Part shown: one piece after another, positions 26,665 to 35,523 of the stretch | Position numbering within the stretch: position 1 is the stretch's first letter | How the letters are laid out: the number at the start of each line of letters is the position of its first letter | NCBI RefSeq assembly: GCF_001936575.1 | Contig: NZ_MSMP01000009.1 | Coordinates: forward strand, 124,001 to 188,000 | Direction: 5' to 3' | From: Tenacibaculum agarivorans | GTDB lineage: Bacteria > Bacteroidota > Bacteroidia > Flavobacteriales > Flavobacteriaceae | Length of the DNA: 64,000 bases | Translations under genes and position numbers: made by a program | The notes under the pieces: model-generated | Told to the model about the DNA's origin: nothing | The model's input: the letters and a program-made list of their open reading frames with translations, nothing else | The model's database searches: none

Positions 26665-27420
26665 TTAATGCCATATTTCCCAAGCCTTCTCAGCTTGCAA
26701 TTCTAACATCTCTAATCCATTCTTAATTGTAGCTCCTTTTTCTTTACCTAACTTCAAAAAAAGAGTTTCGGAAGGATTATAAATTAGATCATATAGTATA
26801 TGTTTATCTGTGATAAAGTTATAAGGAATATCTGGTTTACCACTTGTATTAGGATGTGTTCCTAATGGAGTAGTGTTTACGATTAACAAATACTCCTTTA
26901 TTATATTTTCAGTGAGCTCACCATATGTAAGCATTTTCTCATTTTTTTTAGTTCTTGAAACAAATGTATATTGTATTCCTAACTTTTTTAAGGCATAGGC
27001 AATTGCTTTAGAGGCACCTCCTGTTCCTAAAATGAGTGCTTTTTTATGTTCTTTTTTCAGTAAAGGTTTTAATGAATTTCTAAATCCATAGAAATCTGTA
27101 TTATATCCTTTTAACTTACCAGACTTAGTAATTTTTATAGTATTAACAGCCCCAATTTTTTTAGCTTTTCTATCTATTTTATCTAAAAAAGGGATTACTT
27201 CTTCTTTATAAGGAATAGTCACATTCATTCCTTTTAAATTTGCTTCATTTCGTTTTAAAATATCATACAGCTCATCGATAACCTGTATATCAAAATTCAC
27301 ATACTCATGATCTTTTAGATTCAATGATTTAAATTTTTCTGTAAAGTATCCTCTAGAAAAAGAGTATGAAATATTTTTTCCTAGTAAACCAAATAAACTT
27401 CTAAGCTCTTCTTTTACCAT
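26665..27420 (-). CDS. aroE: Shikimate dehydrogenase
   Basis: 251 aa, slightly short for AroE. It reduces 3-dehydroshikimate with NADPH in aromatic amino acid synthesis. Shikimate-binding S20-F21-S22 (ISYSFSR), NVTIPYKE with catalytic Lys72, NTD with catalytic Asp109 and the nucleotide loop GTGGASKAI at 132-140 are present, and NTTPLGTHP follows. The first 10 residues are longer than in most homologues. Its first 20 bases overlap the end of the DUF368 gene upstream, so it belongs to the same transcript. Confidence 0.93.
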   Translation of the reverse strand: MVKEELRSLFGLLGKNISYSFSRGYFTEKFKSLNLKDHEYVNFDIQVIDELYDILKRNEANLKGMNVTIPYKEEVIPFLDKIDRKAKKIGAVNTIKITKSGKLKGYNTDFYGFRNSLKPLLKKEHKKALILGTGGASKAIAYALKKLGIQYTFVSRTKKNEKMLTYGELTENIIKEYLLIVNTTPLGTHPNTSGKPDIPYNFITDKHILYDLIYNPSETLFLKLGKEKGATIKNGLEMLELQAEKAWEIWH

Positions 27421-28408
27421 AATGGTCTATAATTAAAATAAGGCTTATTCCTAATAGTATAAAACCTACAGCAATCCAAGTTTCATACTGCTGTATATCA
27501 GGAATAAAACGTTGATAGTTTTCTATAATTTTATTTCCTTGTTTATCTAGCAAAAACTTTCCCTCTTCTATTTTATAAATTGTTTTTTTCCATGGCCATA
27601 CTATTCCTAATGAACCACTTATAAATCCAATAATAATAGCTGTTACTATTTGATGATATCTCTTCAGCACATAGCCTAAAACATGAGAAATAGATACTAA
27701 ACCAAAAGCAGATCCTAAAGTAAAAACGGTAATAATTTTAAGATATCTGACTTTAACAGCGTCTTTAAAAGCTGAAAAATCACCAGAAAACATAGCTGCA
27801 ATAACACCTCCTAATACATTAACGCTATCTACTAGTAGTAACACATAGTTTCCTAATAGGATTAAAATAAAAGACCCTGATAAACCTGGCAATGTCATAC
27901 CAGAAACTCCTATAATTCCGCATACAAATACAAACCATAAATTATCATTCTCTTTAGCAGGTGTCATAAAACTAATTGCCAATCCAATTGAAATTCCTAT
28001 AGCTAGCGAAATGAAACTCTTGATATTCCACTCTCCAAAATCTTTAGATATATAATAGATTGAGCCGATGATCATTCCGAAAAACCAAGCCCATACATAG
28101 AGTTCATAATTTTTGAGAAAATAGTCTAAAATAAGAGATACACTGAAGTAGCTAAACATGCTTCCTAGCATAACCCAAACTAAAAACTGAAAGTTAGTAT
28201 ACCTAGCAAAACTTCTAAATTTCCCTTTAAATAAAAACTTAAATGCTGTAGCATTTATCTTTTGAAACGTATAGATAAGTTCCTCGTAGAATCCCATTAC
28301 AAAAGCCACCATTCCACCTGAAACACCTGGGACTTTGTTTGCGCCTCCCATAGCTAAGCCCTTGAGAAAAAGGTTTATTTTTTGTAGTAATGTTCGTTCT
28401 TTATACAT
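27401..28408 (-). CDS. DUF368 family protein, copy 2 (PopT-like polyprenyl-phosphate translocase)
   Basis: 335 aa with about nine membrane segments. The DUF368 signature appears as inverted halves: KGLAMGGANKVPGVSGGMVAF near the N-terminus and GVSGMTLPGLSGSFILILLGNY in the middle. DUF368 proteins (PopT) were recently shown to recycle undecaprenyl phosphate across the cytoplasmic membrane, as DedA/UptA proteins do; transfer of that role to this gene is inference. Here the first motif has Ala-Asn-Lys where copy 1 has Ala-Asp-Val. It is 25 bases downstream of copy 1 and overlaps aroE. Confidence 0.9.
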   Translation of the reverse strand: MYKERTLLQKINLFLKGLAMGGANKVPGVSGGMVAFVMGFYEELIYTFQKINATAFKFLFKGKFRSFARYTNFQFLVWVMLGSMFSYFSVSLILDYFLKNYELYVWAWFFGMIIGSIYYISKDFGEWNIKSFISLAIGISIGLAISFMTPAKENDNLWFVFVCGIIGVSGMTLPGLSGSFILILLGNYVLLLVDSVNVLGGVIAAMFSGDFSAFKDAVKVRYLKIITVFTLGSAFGLVSISHVLGYVLKRYHQIVTAIIIGFISGSLGIVWPWKKTIYKIEEGKFLLDKQGNKIIENYQRFIPDIQQYETWIAVGFILLGISLILIIDHYGKRRA

Positions 28409-28433
28409 ACAGTTTGGCTACCTCTAAATATAA

Positions 28434-29354
28434 CTACTTTTTTACAGCTAATTTTTCTAAAACAATAATTATACTAAAACCAATTATTGAAAGTAGTATG
28501 GCATAAAGTAACTGAGGATCTCCATCATAAGAAAATGGAGAAATAGATAACTCATTAAAAGGTTCTTGTTCTCCATGAGAATTGGTACGGTATGTAAGTA
28601 CTTTTTTCCATGGCCATATCTTATTTAATGAACCAATAATAAATCCTGTTAATGCTGCTAATGTATAGTTTTTATAATTCGCGAATAACCACTTTAAAAC
28701 CCTAGAAAAAGATAACAAACCAACTATGGTTCCTAAACCAACTATCACAATGGTAACGAAATCTCGATCACTAACCGCTTGTAATATCGGTTTATAAGCT
28801 CCTAACAACACTAAAATAAACGATCCTGAAATACCAGGTAATATCATTGCACAGATTGCTATAGCTCCTGCTAAAAACAAGAATAAATTCGACGAACTTT
28901 CAGAAATTAAAGGTGGTAAAGTTGTTATGTAATACGCTAAAATAGCTGCTAGAACTACTAAAATCACAGCAATTATATTCCATTTTTTTATTTGTCGACC
29001 AACGTAAATAACGCTTGCTAATACCAATCCAAAGAAAAAAGACCATACTAAAATTGGTTCAGTTTCTAACAACCAAGAAATTAACTTCGCTAATGATACT
29101 ACACTAATAAAGATTCCTGAAAACAGTGCTAAAAGAAAATTACCATTTAACTGTTTCCAAGCAGCAGAAAAACCTTCTTTTTTTAAAGTTTTAAAAAGGC
29201 TTAAATTGATATTACTAATAGACTGTAAAAGTTCTTCATAAATACCAGAGATAAATGCTATAGTTCCTCCTGATACGCCAGGCACAACATCTGCTGCTCC
29301 CATTGCCATTCCTTTTAAAGCTAGAACTATATAGCTTTTAGTTGTTCGATTCAT
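28434..29354 (-). CDS. DUF368 family protein, copy 1 (PopT-like polyprenyl-phosphate translocase)
   Basis: 306 aa, about nine membrane segments. Signature KGMAMGAADVVPGVSGGTIAF at the N-terminus and AMILPGISGSFILVLLGAYKP in the middle; both copies share a late WPWKK motif. This copy is nearer the common family pattern (AADVVPGVSGGT) than copy 2. The start overlaps the last 17 bases of tamB, indicating translational coupling. Lipid-carrier recycling, as shown for PopT, would serve cell wall and O-antigen synthesis. Confidence 0.92.
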   Translation of the reverse strand: MNRTTKSYIVLALKGMAMGAADVVPGVSGGTIAFISGIYEELLQSISNINLSLFKTLKKEGFSAAWKQLNGNFLLALFSGIFISVVSLAKLISWLLETEPILVWSFFFGLVLASVIYVGRQIKKWNIIAVILVVLAAILAYYITTLPPLISESSSNLFLFLAGAIAICAMILPGISGSFILVLLGAYKPILQAVSDRDFVTIVIVGLGTIVGLLSFSRVLKWLFANYKNYTLAALTGFIIGSLNKIWPWKKVLTYRTNSHGEQEPFNELSISPFSYDGDPQLLYAILLSIIGFSIIIVLEKLAVKK

Positions 29355-32300
29355 TTTTGATTTTTGTAGTGTCTTGTTTGGTCTTGAATTGAATCAGACT
29401 TCTTTTCTTTACAATAATACTATCTTTTTTAACTTCTTTTTTCTTTTTTATCCCTAACTTTTCACCTAATTCCTTCAACGTATTAAAATTCACTTGATAA
29501 GAAAGCCCCAGACCTTGTGTATACCCCTCATTATCAATATCAAATTGAATATCATTAGGTTTATTAAAGAATGTACCTCTAAGTGTTCCTTCTTCATTCA
29601 ATAACACTTCTACTTTTACCTCTCCAACAACATTAGTTTGTGTATTGGCTCCTACTGGTACTCCTACTCTACCGTTTACTAAAACTCTATCTGAAATTTG
29701 TGTAGAAACAGAAACATCAACCTGATCGTCAATATTATTTTGTAATTGCTCAACATTAGTTCTATCTCCTTGTACATAACCTACACCTACTTGAAACTTC
29801 CCTCCTTCTTTATTAATTACGCTTGATAAAATATTGGACGCTACTTGTGCTGCTGTTCCTGTTAAACCTGCCGAAGCACTATTTCCTATATTTTCCTCAT
29901 TATAAAATGTACCAAACGCCATTAAAAAAGTAAAGTGCTGCATTTTGGTATTGATATCATTTTCATTTAATTTAAATTCCAATTCAGAAGCTACGGTAGA
30001 ATTTGCATTAGGAATTTTGATGTCAAATTCTTGTTTAGAATCGAATAAACCACCTGTAATTTGTGTATATAAATCGATTGGAATTTTTCGAGTAGAGTTT
30101 ATATTATCTAATAATTGAGCTGGATTTGCTTTGGTTTGATAAATGGCGGTAAGATCTAACTGTGCTTTTAACGGATCTCCTGTCCATGAAATGGTTCCAC
30201 CTCTCTGCACATTAAATGGTTTACTTATAATTCCTCCATATTTAAAGTTATAAATTCCATTATCTATGGTAATAGCCCCATCCATAATGAATTTCCCTCT
30301 CGTATCAATTTCTATATGTAAGTTTCCATTTCCACTTCCCTTCAAATCACTTCCTGAAACTTTATCAATTACCACTTGAGCTACTGCATCTTTAGTTACT
30401 GCTAGATCGAATTTTAAATTCAATCCTTTAATTTTTTCGATACTAATTTCTTCCTCATCAATTTCTTCATTTGATTTGAATCGGATTAGTTTATAATTAT
30501 CAACTGTCGTTACATCATTTAATGGAATTACAAATACAGTTCCTGGTTGAGTTCTTCCATTTACATTAATACTAAGATTACTAGTTAGTCCTCTAATTTG
30601 TGCATTTCCTCTAACAAAGCCTTTTCCATAGTACGGTATATCTTCAGCTTCTTTAGTGTCTAATACTAATAGATTAGGTGTATTTAAATCGAGTTTCATG
30701 TACCATTGCTCAAAATTTTTATGAGTGATACTTCCTTCTAAATATCCTTTAGTATCATATTTAGTGTCTTGTAAAACAATACTATTGATCAAAAAAGATT
30801 GATCTCTTAACTTGATATTTGCATTCTCTATTAAATCAAAATCTATATTTAAATATGGGAAGGTTAAACCCGCTTCAATTAATTCTAAATTTCCTTTAAA
30901 ATCTGGATTATATGCTAAACCTTTAGCTGAGAAGTCTCCAGATAATCTTCCTCTAATATTAGAAATTACTTCTCCTCCAAAATCACTAAAACCATTTAAT
31001 TCGTATTCTTTAAAGTTTACCTCTAAATCTACTTGTGGTTTTTTGGTATCTGTAAAGTCTAATCCTCCTTCAATTTTCACATTGTCAAACTCATAATCTC
31101 TCAAGGAAACATCTACTTTATATTTATTCAATGAATTTTCTCCTTCTAATTTCACTTTTAAGGTACCCTGAGAGAAATCATTAACAATTACGTCATTTAT
31201 TGTAATATCTGCTTTAGGTTCAATCACTCCACCTTCTTCTCTGTAATTGACTTTTCCATTGAGCAACCCAGTCAATGTAAAACCTTCTACTTCTGGAAGG
31301 AAACTCAACAATTCTACATCAGTAAAATTCAATTTTACATCTCTATTTGATTCCCCTAAAAGATTTCCTTCAAAATCAATTTTTTGTTTCCCAGAGATTA
31401 ACTCAAAAGGACTAATACGATAGTTTTGCTCTTTTACATTAAAACTTACTTTATTATTACTATCATTTTTAGGATTGATAATCCAATCAAAATTATTGTG
31501 ATTAAATGTAGATTTTTGCATTCCTACAACAGACTGTTGATTCTCATCTATAGTATAAAAGAAATCCAAATTAAAGCTCTCTTTTTCCTTTTTTCCGCCT
31601 TTAAATGTAGATTTAAAAAATAACGTATCGTTTGCTGTTCTGTTGACTAAATTTAACTTGCTAACATCATAATATTTAGTTGCTATTTTATTGGCTGTAA
31701 GATGTGTATTGTATAACTTATTTTTATTATCAACTCGCAAAATAATGTTATCAATCGCATTATCATAAATCGTAATATCTGGTGATGAAAATGTAAGTTT
31801 TACAGCATTCTCATCTGAATCTATTCGCCCTTTTACTCGTGTATTTTTTCCGATAGCTATTTTAGGTAAAAAAACATCTACAATTTGATTATAAATGGTG
31901 AAGTCAAACTTTAAAAACTGATGTTTACCTACTTTAATAGGTCGGTAATTGGTGTATACACTTCCTAAAGCATTTTGAAAAACAGGCAATACATCTTTAA
32001 ATACAAACTTCCCTTCTAATTTACCTTTTACAATATCTGCAGAATTGACTTCTATAGTTTTGATACTATCTTTAACGGAAGAATTTATATTGAAATCTTT
32101 AAATAAGAACGTCTTTTTTTCATTCTTATACACTAAATCTTTAAATGTGGCTTTTCCAATAATATCATCAAAGGTATTTCCTATAATATCTAGTTTTACT
32201 TTTCCTTTAAGCTCAGATATACTATCACGATCAAATAGATTTGTTTTTTTAAGGTCTAATTTGTCTATATCAGCTTCGAAATCAAACTTATTTACTGCGT

Positions 32301-33816
32301 TAGAAAAGTCAGCCAAACCTTTAAACTCTAATTTAAAGTTTTCATCTTCAGCTTGTAAAAACCCATCGAACTTTTTGTTTTGAAATTGTCCATTAACATT
32401 TAAATCTCGATACGTATATCCTTTAAAATCGATGTTATATACTTTACCAATAATTGAAGAATTGATATTATCTACGGTAAAACCGCTTCCTTGTACATCA
32501 GCTTTTAAAGATACTTTTTGTAAATCTTCATTTTCTGTCAATTCTCCTAAATCAAAATTGATAAATTCTATAACCCCGCTATAGGCTGCATTATCCATAT
32601 TATCAATATTGGTAAATTGTAAATCAGAAATTGTACTTCCTATTTCAGAATCAACATTTAATGTAGCTTCCATTTGGTCTGGTGTTAATTTTAACAATCC
32701 AGACATGGAAAAATTTCCTATTCGTTTAAAATTTGTAGGTAAAGTTTTCCCTAATACATTAGGTAAAATACTCTTTAACTGATTATAATTAGAAGAAACC
32801 CTTTCCATATCAGCATCAAAAACAAAACCTCTTTCAGAGTTGAATGCGTTTACAAATCCCATATCTCCTCTAATAACCATACCGTTTTTAGAGTATAAAT
32901 TCATATTACTAACACTAAAATTATTTAGTGTTCCTACAGCATCAGCAGTAAAAATTAGTTTATCATTTCCTTTAAGTTCTCCATAAAACTTTTGAACATC
33001 TTTAACTGCTAAAGTACTTTTTTCTACATCTGCCTTTACTTTTACCTTATCTGTAAAACTTGCAAAATCTTTTCTATTATAATCAAATTGGATATTGGCC
33101 TTTAAATGGGTTTCATTATCTGTTTTAACAATAGTATTTTGAAATAGCATTTGTGTTTTGCTATATGAAAAATCAGTGGTTAAATTGGTAAAGTTGATTT
33201 GTTTATTATCTGTAAAATATAATCCTCTTACTTTTCCAGAAACATTAGGCCCTTCTAGTAAAAACTCTTGAATATTACCACCTACATTGTAAGCTCCGTA
33301 TTGAAGTGGATCTTTTTTATCTTCATCAATTACCTGGAAGTTTAGCTCTTCAACATAAATATTTTTAGCTTGTAAAATAAAAGGTGTATTACTTTTTTCC
33401 TTCTCCTCCTCATCATCTTCAAAACTATCTATAAAGACAGTCATACTATCATCTTTTTCTCCTTTATATTTACGCATATAGAAATGAACTCCATTCAATC
33501 TAATATCTCCAAGATTCACTTTATTATCTACTATTTTTTTTACATTTTTAAGTGAAGTAGTTAAGTTTTTTACAAAGATTAAGGTGTCGTTATGATGGTC
33601 TCTTATTTCAATACCTTTAAGCTGCACATTTCCTAAAAGCGACAGATCTATTTTTTTAATCAAAATATTAGTATCAAAATCTTTATTGATACTCTTAGTA
33701 GCTACTTTTGCTAGCTTACTTTGAACATAAGGAATAGAGAAAATGATTACTAGAAGTAATACAAGAATTAGAATAACTCTTAGGATTTTGAATATTATTT
33801 TCCCTACCTTTTTAAT
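29338..33816 (-). CDS. tamB: TamB-family translocation/assembly module, start codon not standard
   Basis: About 1490 aa. It is a long beta-rich protein of the AsmA/TamB (bridge-like lipid transfer) group that spans the periplasm and supports outer-membrane assembly. The C-terminal 350 residues form the DUF490/TamB domain (GIYNFKYGGIISKPFNVQRGG, LTAIYQT, NILSSVINKEGG). The usual N-terminal membrane anchor is in frame between 33846 and 33664 (residues VILILVLLLVIIFSIPYVQSK). However, no ATG, GTG or TTG precedes it before a TAG at 33847. The first conventional codon is TTG at 33663, after the anchor. I place the start at ATT 33816 as the best guess; ATA at 33831 is an alternative. It leads the tamB-DUF368-DUF368-aroE unit. 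Confidence 0.85.
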   Translation of the reverse strand: MKKVGKIIFKILRVILILVLLLVIIFSIPYVQSKLAKVATKSINKDFDTNILIKKIDLSLLGNVQLKGIEIRDHHNDTLIFVKNLTTSLKNVKKIVDNKVNLGDIRLNGVHFYMRKYKGEKDDSMTVFIDSFEDDEEEKEKSNTPFILQAKNIYVEELNFQVIDEDKKDPLQYGAYNVGGNIQEFLLEGPNVSGKVRGLYFTDNKQINFTNLTTDFSYSKTQMLFQNTIVKTDNETHLKANIQFDYNRKDFASFTDKVKVKADVEKSTLAVKDVQKFYGELKGNDKLIFTADAVGTLNNFSVSNMNLYSKNGMVIRGDMGFVNAFNSERGFVFDADMERVSSNYNQLKSILPNVLGKTLPTNFKRIGNFSMSGLLKLTPDQMEATLNVDSEIGSTISDLQFTNIDNMDNAAYSGVIEFINFDLGELTENEDLQKVSLKADVQGSGFTVDNINSSIIGKVYNIDFKGYTYRDLNVNGQFQNKKFDGFLQAEDENFKLEFKGLADFSNAVNKFDFEADIDKLDLKKTNLFDRDSISELKGKVKLDIIGNTFDDIIGKATFKDLVYKNEKKTFLFKDFNINSSVKDSIKTIEVNSADIVKGKLEGKFVFKDVLPVFQNALGSVYTNYRPIKVGKHQFLKFDFTIYNQIVDVFLPKIAIGKNTRVKGRIDSDENAVKLTFSSPDITIYDNAIDNIILRVDNKNKLYNTHLTANKIATKYYDVSKLNLVNRTANDTLFFKSTFKGGKKEKESFNLDFFYTIDENQQSVVGMQKSTFNHNNFDWIINPKNDSNNKVSFNVKEQNYRISPFELISGKQKIDFEGNLLGESNRDVKLNFTDVELLSFLPEVEGFTLTGLLNGKVNYREEGGVIEPKADITINDVIVNDFSQGTLKVKLEGENSLNKYKVDVSLRDYEFDNVKIEGGLDFTDTKKPQVDLEVNFKEYELNGFSDFGGEVISNIRGRLSGDFSAKGLAYNPDFKGNLELIEAGLTFPYLNIDFDLIENANIKLRDQSFLINSIVLQDTKYDTKGYLEGSITHKNFEQWYMKLDLNTPNLLVLDTKEAEDIPYYGKGFVRGNAQIRGLTSNLSINVNGRTQPGTVFVIPLNDVTTVDNYKLIRFKSNEEIDEEEISIEKIKGLNLKFDLAVTKDAVAQVVIDKVSGSDLKGSGNGNLHIEIDTRGKFIMDGAITIDNGIYNFKYGGIISKPFNVQRGGTISWTGDPLKAQLDLTAIYQTKANPAQLLDNINSTRKIPIDLYTQITGGLFDSKQEFDIKIPNANSTVASELEFKLNENDINTKMQHFTFLMAFGTFYNEENIGNSASAGLTGTAAQVASNILSSVINKEGGKFQVGVGYVQGDRTNVEQLQNNIDDQVDVSVSTQISDRVLVNGRVGVPVGANTQTNVVGEVKVEVLLNEEGTLRGTFFNKPNDIQFDIDNEGYTQGLGLSYQVNFNTLKELGEKLGIKKKKEVKKDSIIVKKRSLIQFKTKQDTTKIKNESNN

Positions 33817-33910
33817 GACTTTTTGCGCTATTTTATAAGAAAGAAACTACAAAAAATTTGCCTAATTGCAAAGAAACGGCATTTTTAACGAATATCTAAC
33901 GAGTAGTGCC

Positions 33911-33918
33911 TATTTTTG
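33911..33918 (+). promoter_or_regulatory. Candidate -7 box upstream of tsaD
   Basis: TATTTTTG fits TAnnTTTG and lies 20 bases before the tsaD start. A -33 element is weak, so this is tentative. Confidence 0.3.
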
Positions 33919-33937
33919 TTAAATAAAAATTAAGTTT

Positions 33938-34969
33938 TTGAGTACATCTAATATTTATATCTTAGGGATTGAAAGTTCTTGTGATGACACAAGTGCAGCG
34001 GTAATTCATAATGGAAAAGTATTGAGTAATATAGTTGCTAATCAAGAAGTACATGCGAAATACGGTGGTGTAGTTCCTGAATTAGCTTCTAGAGCGCATC
34101 AACAAAATATTGTTCCTGTGGTACAACAAGCTATTGCTCAAGCAGGAATTACTAAAGAAGATTTAAGTGGTATTGCTTTTACACGAGGACCTGGATTGAT
34201 GGGATCATTACTTGTTGGTACTTCTTTTGCTAAATCTTTAGCGCTAGGCTTAAATATTCCTTTGCTAGATATTAATCATATGCAAGCGCATATTTTAGCT
34301 CATTTTATTGAAGAAGAAAACAGTAAAATTCCACCTTTTCCTTTTATTTGCTTAACTATTAGTGGTGGGCATACACAGTTGATAAAAATCATAGATCATT
34401 TTAACATGGAGATCTTAGGTGAGACTATTGATGATGCTGTGGGTGAAGCGTTTGATAAATCTGCAAAAATTTTAGGTTTGCCTTACCCAGGAGGCCCTTT
34501 AATTGATAAATATGCTCAACAAGGTAATCCGAAAGCTTTTACTTTTACGCAGCCTAAGGTTGGTGATTTAGAGTTTAGTTTTAGCGGTTTGAAAACACAA
34601 ATCTTATACTTTGTTCAAAAAAATGTAAAAGCAGACCCTGATTTTATTGAGAAGAATCTTGTAGATATTTGTGCTTCTATCCAACACACTATTATTGAAA
34701 TATTAGTAAAAAAACTAAAAAACGCTGTAAAAGAAACTGGCATTAAACACATTGCTATTGCAGGTGGTGTTTCTGCAAATTCTGAGATTAGAAAACGTTT
34801 ATTACTTGCCGAGAAGCATTGGGGATGGACTACCTATATTCCTAAATTTCAATATACAACAGATAATGCGGCTATGATAGCTATTACGGGGTATTTAAAG
34901 TATTTGAAACAAAATTATGCAGACTTTTCAATTTCAGCGAAAGCTAGATTAAAAGTTACTGAGAGTTAA
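33938..34969 (+). CDS. tsaD: tRNA N6-threonylcarbamoyladenosine synthase subunit TsaD, TTG start
   Basis: 343 aa. It transfers threonylcarbamoyl to A37 of ANN-decoding tRNAs together with TsaB and TsaE. The start TTG at 33938 is the only sensible one: it directly precedes the conserved ILGIESSCDDTSAA. The metal-binding histidines H114 and H118 (DINHMQAH), GGVVPELASRAH, TRGPGLMGSL, SGGHTQL, GEAFDKSAK, PGGP and the late TTDNAAMIA are all present. It is divergent from tamB, with its own candidate promoter. Confidence 0.95.
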   Translation: MSTSNIYILGIESSCDDTSAAVIHNGKVLSNIVANQEVHAKYGGVVPELASRAHQQNIVPVVQQAIAQAGITKEDLSGIAFTRGPGLMGSLLVGTSFAKSLALGLNIPLLDINHMQAHILAHFIEEENSKIPPFPFICLTISGGHTQLIKIIDHFNMEILGETIDDAVGEAFDKSAKILGLPYPGGPLIDKYAQQGNPKAFTFTQPKVGDLEFSFSGLKTQILYFVQKNVKADPDFIEKNLVDICASIQHTIIEILVKKLKNAVKETGIKHIAIAGGVSANSEIRKRLLLAEKHWGWTTYIPKFQYTTDNAAMIAITGYLKYLKQNYADFSISAKARLKVTES

Positions 34970-34984
34970 TTTTTTCTTTGAAAT

Positions 34985-35413
34985 TTAATTTAATTTTTCA
35001 AATTTCCAACCGCATCCCTCAACACAATTTAAATATATCGGAATAAATACTACAGTATTAGATTCAAAAGCATAATTCTCAATAAATATTCCCTCTGGTT
35101 TTTCAATTCCAGTTGTAAATCCATTACAATCAAAATCTAGGGTCAATTGATTAGCATCTATGGTATAATTTCCAGAACTACATTCCGAAAAACGTGTTGA
35201 TGTAAATTGTCCATCTATAGAAAAATTATAAGTATATCCATTTTCAACAGGTTTCCAACTTCCTGTACCATCTCCACTGTCATTATAAATCTCGATTAAC
35301 TTCCATGTTCCAATTATAGAATTCTCTATTTCTACATTTTTACTATCGCTACTACATCCAATTAACAAAATTGCAAGTAAACTTAATACTCCAAGTTTTA
35401 ATTCTTGATACAT
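34985..35413 (-). CDS. Lipocalin-like lipoprotein
   Basis: 142 aa from the ATG at 35413. I prefer this to an ATG 11 codons upstream because it gives a normal lipoprotein signal with LLIGC at residues 16-20. The mature part has the start of the Bacteroidota lipocalin-like fold (IIGTWKLIEIYNDSG), a central strand set (YTYNFSIDGQFTSTRFSECSSGNYTI) and paired cysteines near the end (NCVEGCGWKFEKL). It is likely a small beta-barrel on the periplasmic face. The ligand is unknown. It is convergent with tsaD. Confidence 0.8.
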   Translation of the reverse strand: MYQELKLGVLSLLAILLIGCSSDSKNVEIENSIIGTWKLIEIYNDSGDGTGSWKPVENGYTYNFSIDGQFTSTRFSECSSGNYTIDANQLTLDFDCNGFTTGIEKPEGIFIENYAFESNTVVFIPIYLNCVEGCGWKFEKLN

Positions 35414-35469
35414 TTTTAAACTTTTATTATTAAGATGCATTTTCATCTAAATGGTTGCTTTGAATTGAT

Positions 35470-35504
35470 AGAAAAATTAAAAGAGGTTGTTTAAACAACC
35501 TCTT
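35470..35504 (-). terminator. Rho-independent terminator of the T9SS nucleoside-hydrolase-like gene
   Basis: A 24-base perfect palindrome (35481-35504, arm AAGAGGTTGTTT) is followed on the minus strand by a T-rich stretch. It lies 20 bases past the stop at 35524. Confidence 0.8.
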
Positions 35505-35523
35505 CGTGATCTATAAAAAAATA

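Noticed and set aside
30812..32383. Several plus-strand frames of 60-110 codons inside tamB
   Set aside because: They are antisense shadows of a long, well-supported gene and have no family features.
33865..33882. ATG-initiated start for tamB at 33882
   Set aside because: It is in the right frame but meets stop codons at 33862 and 33847 before the anchor; accepting it needs stop read-through.
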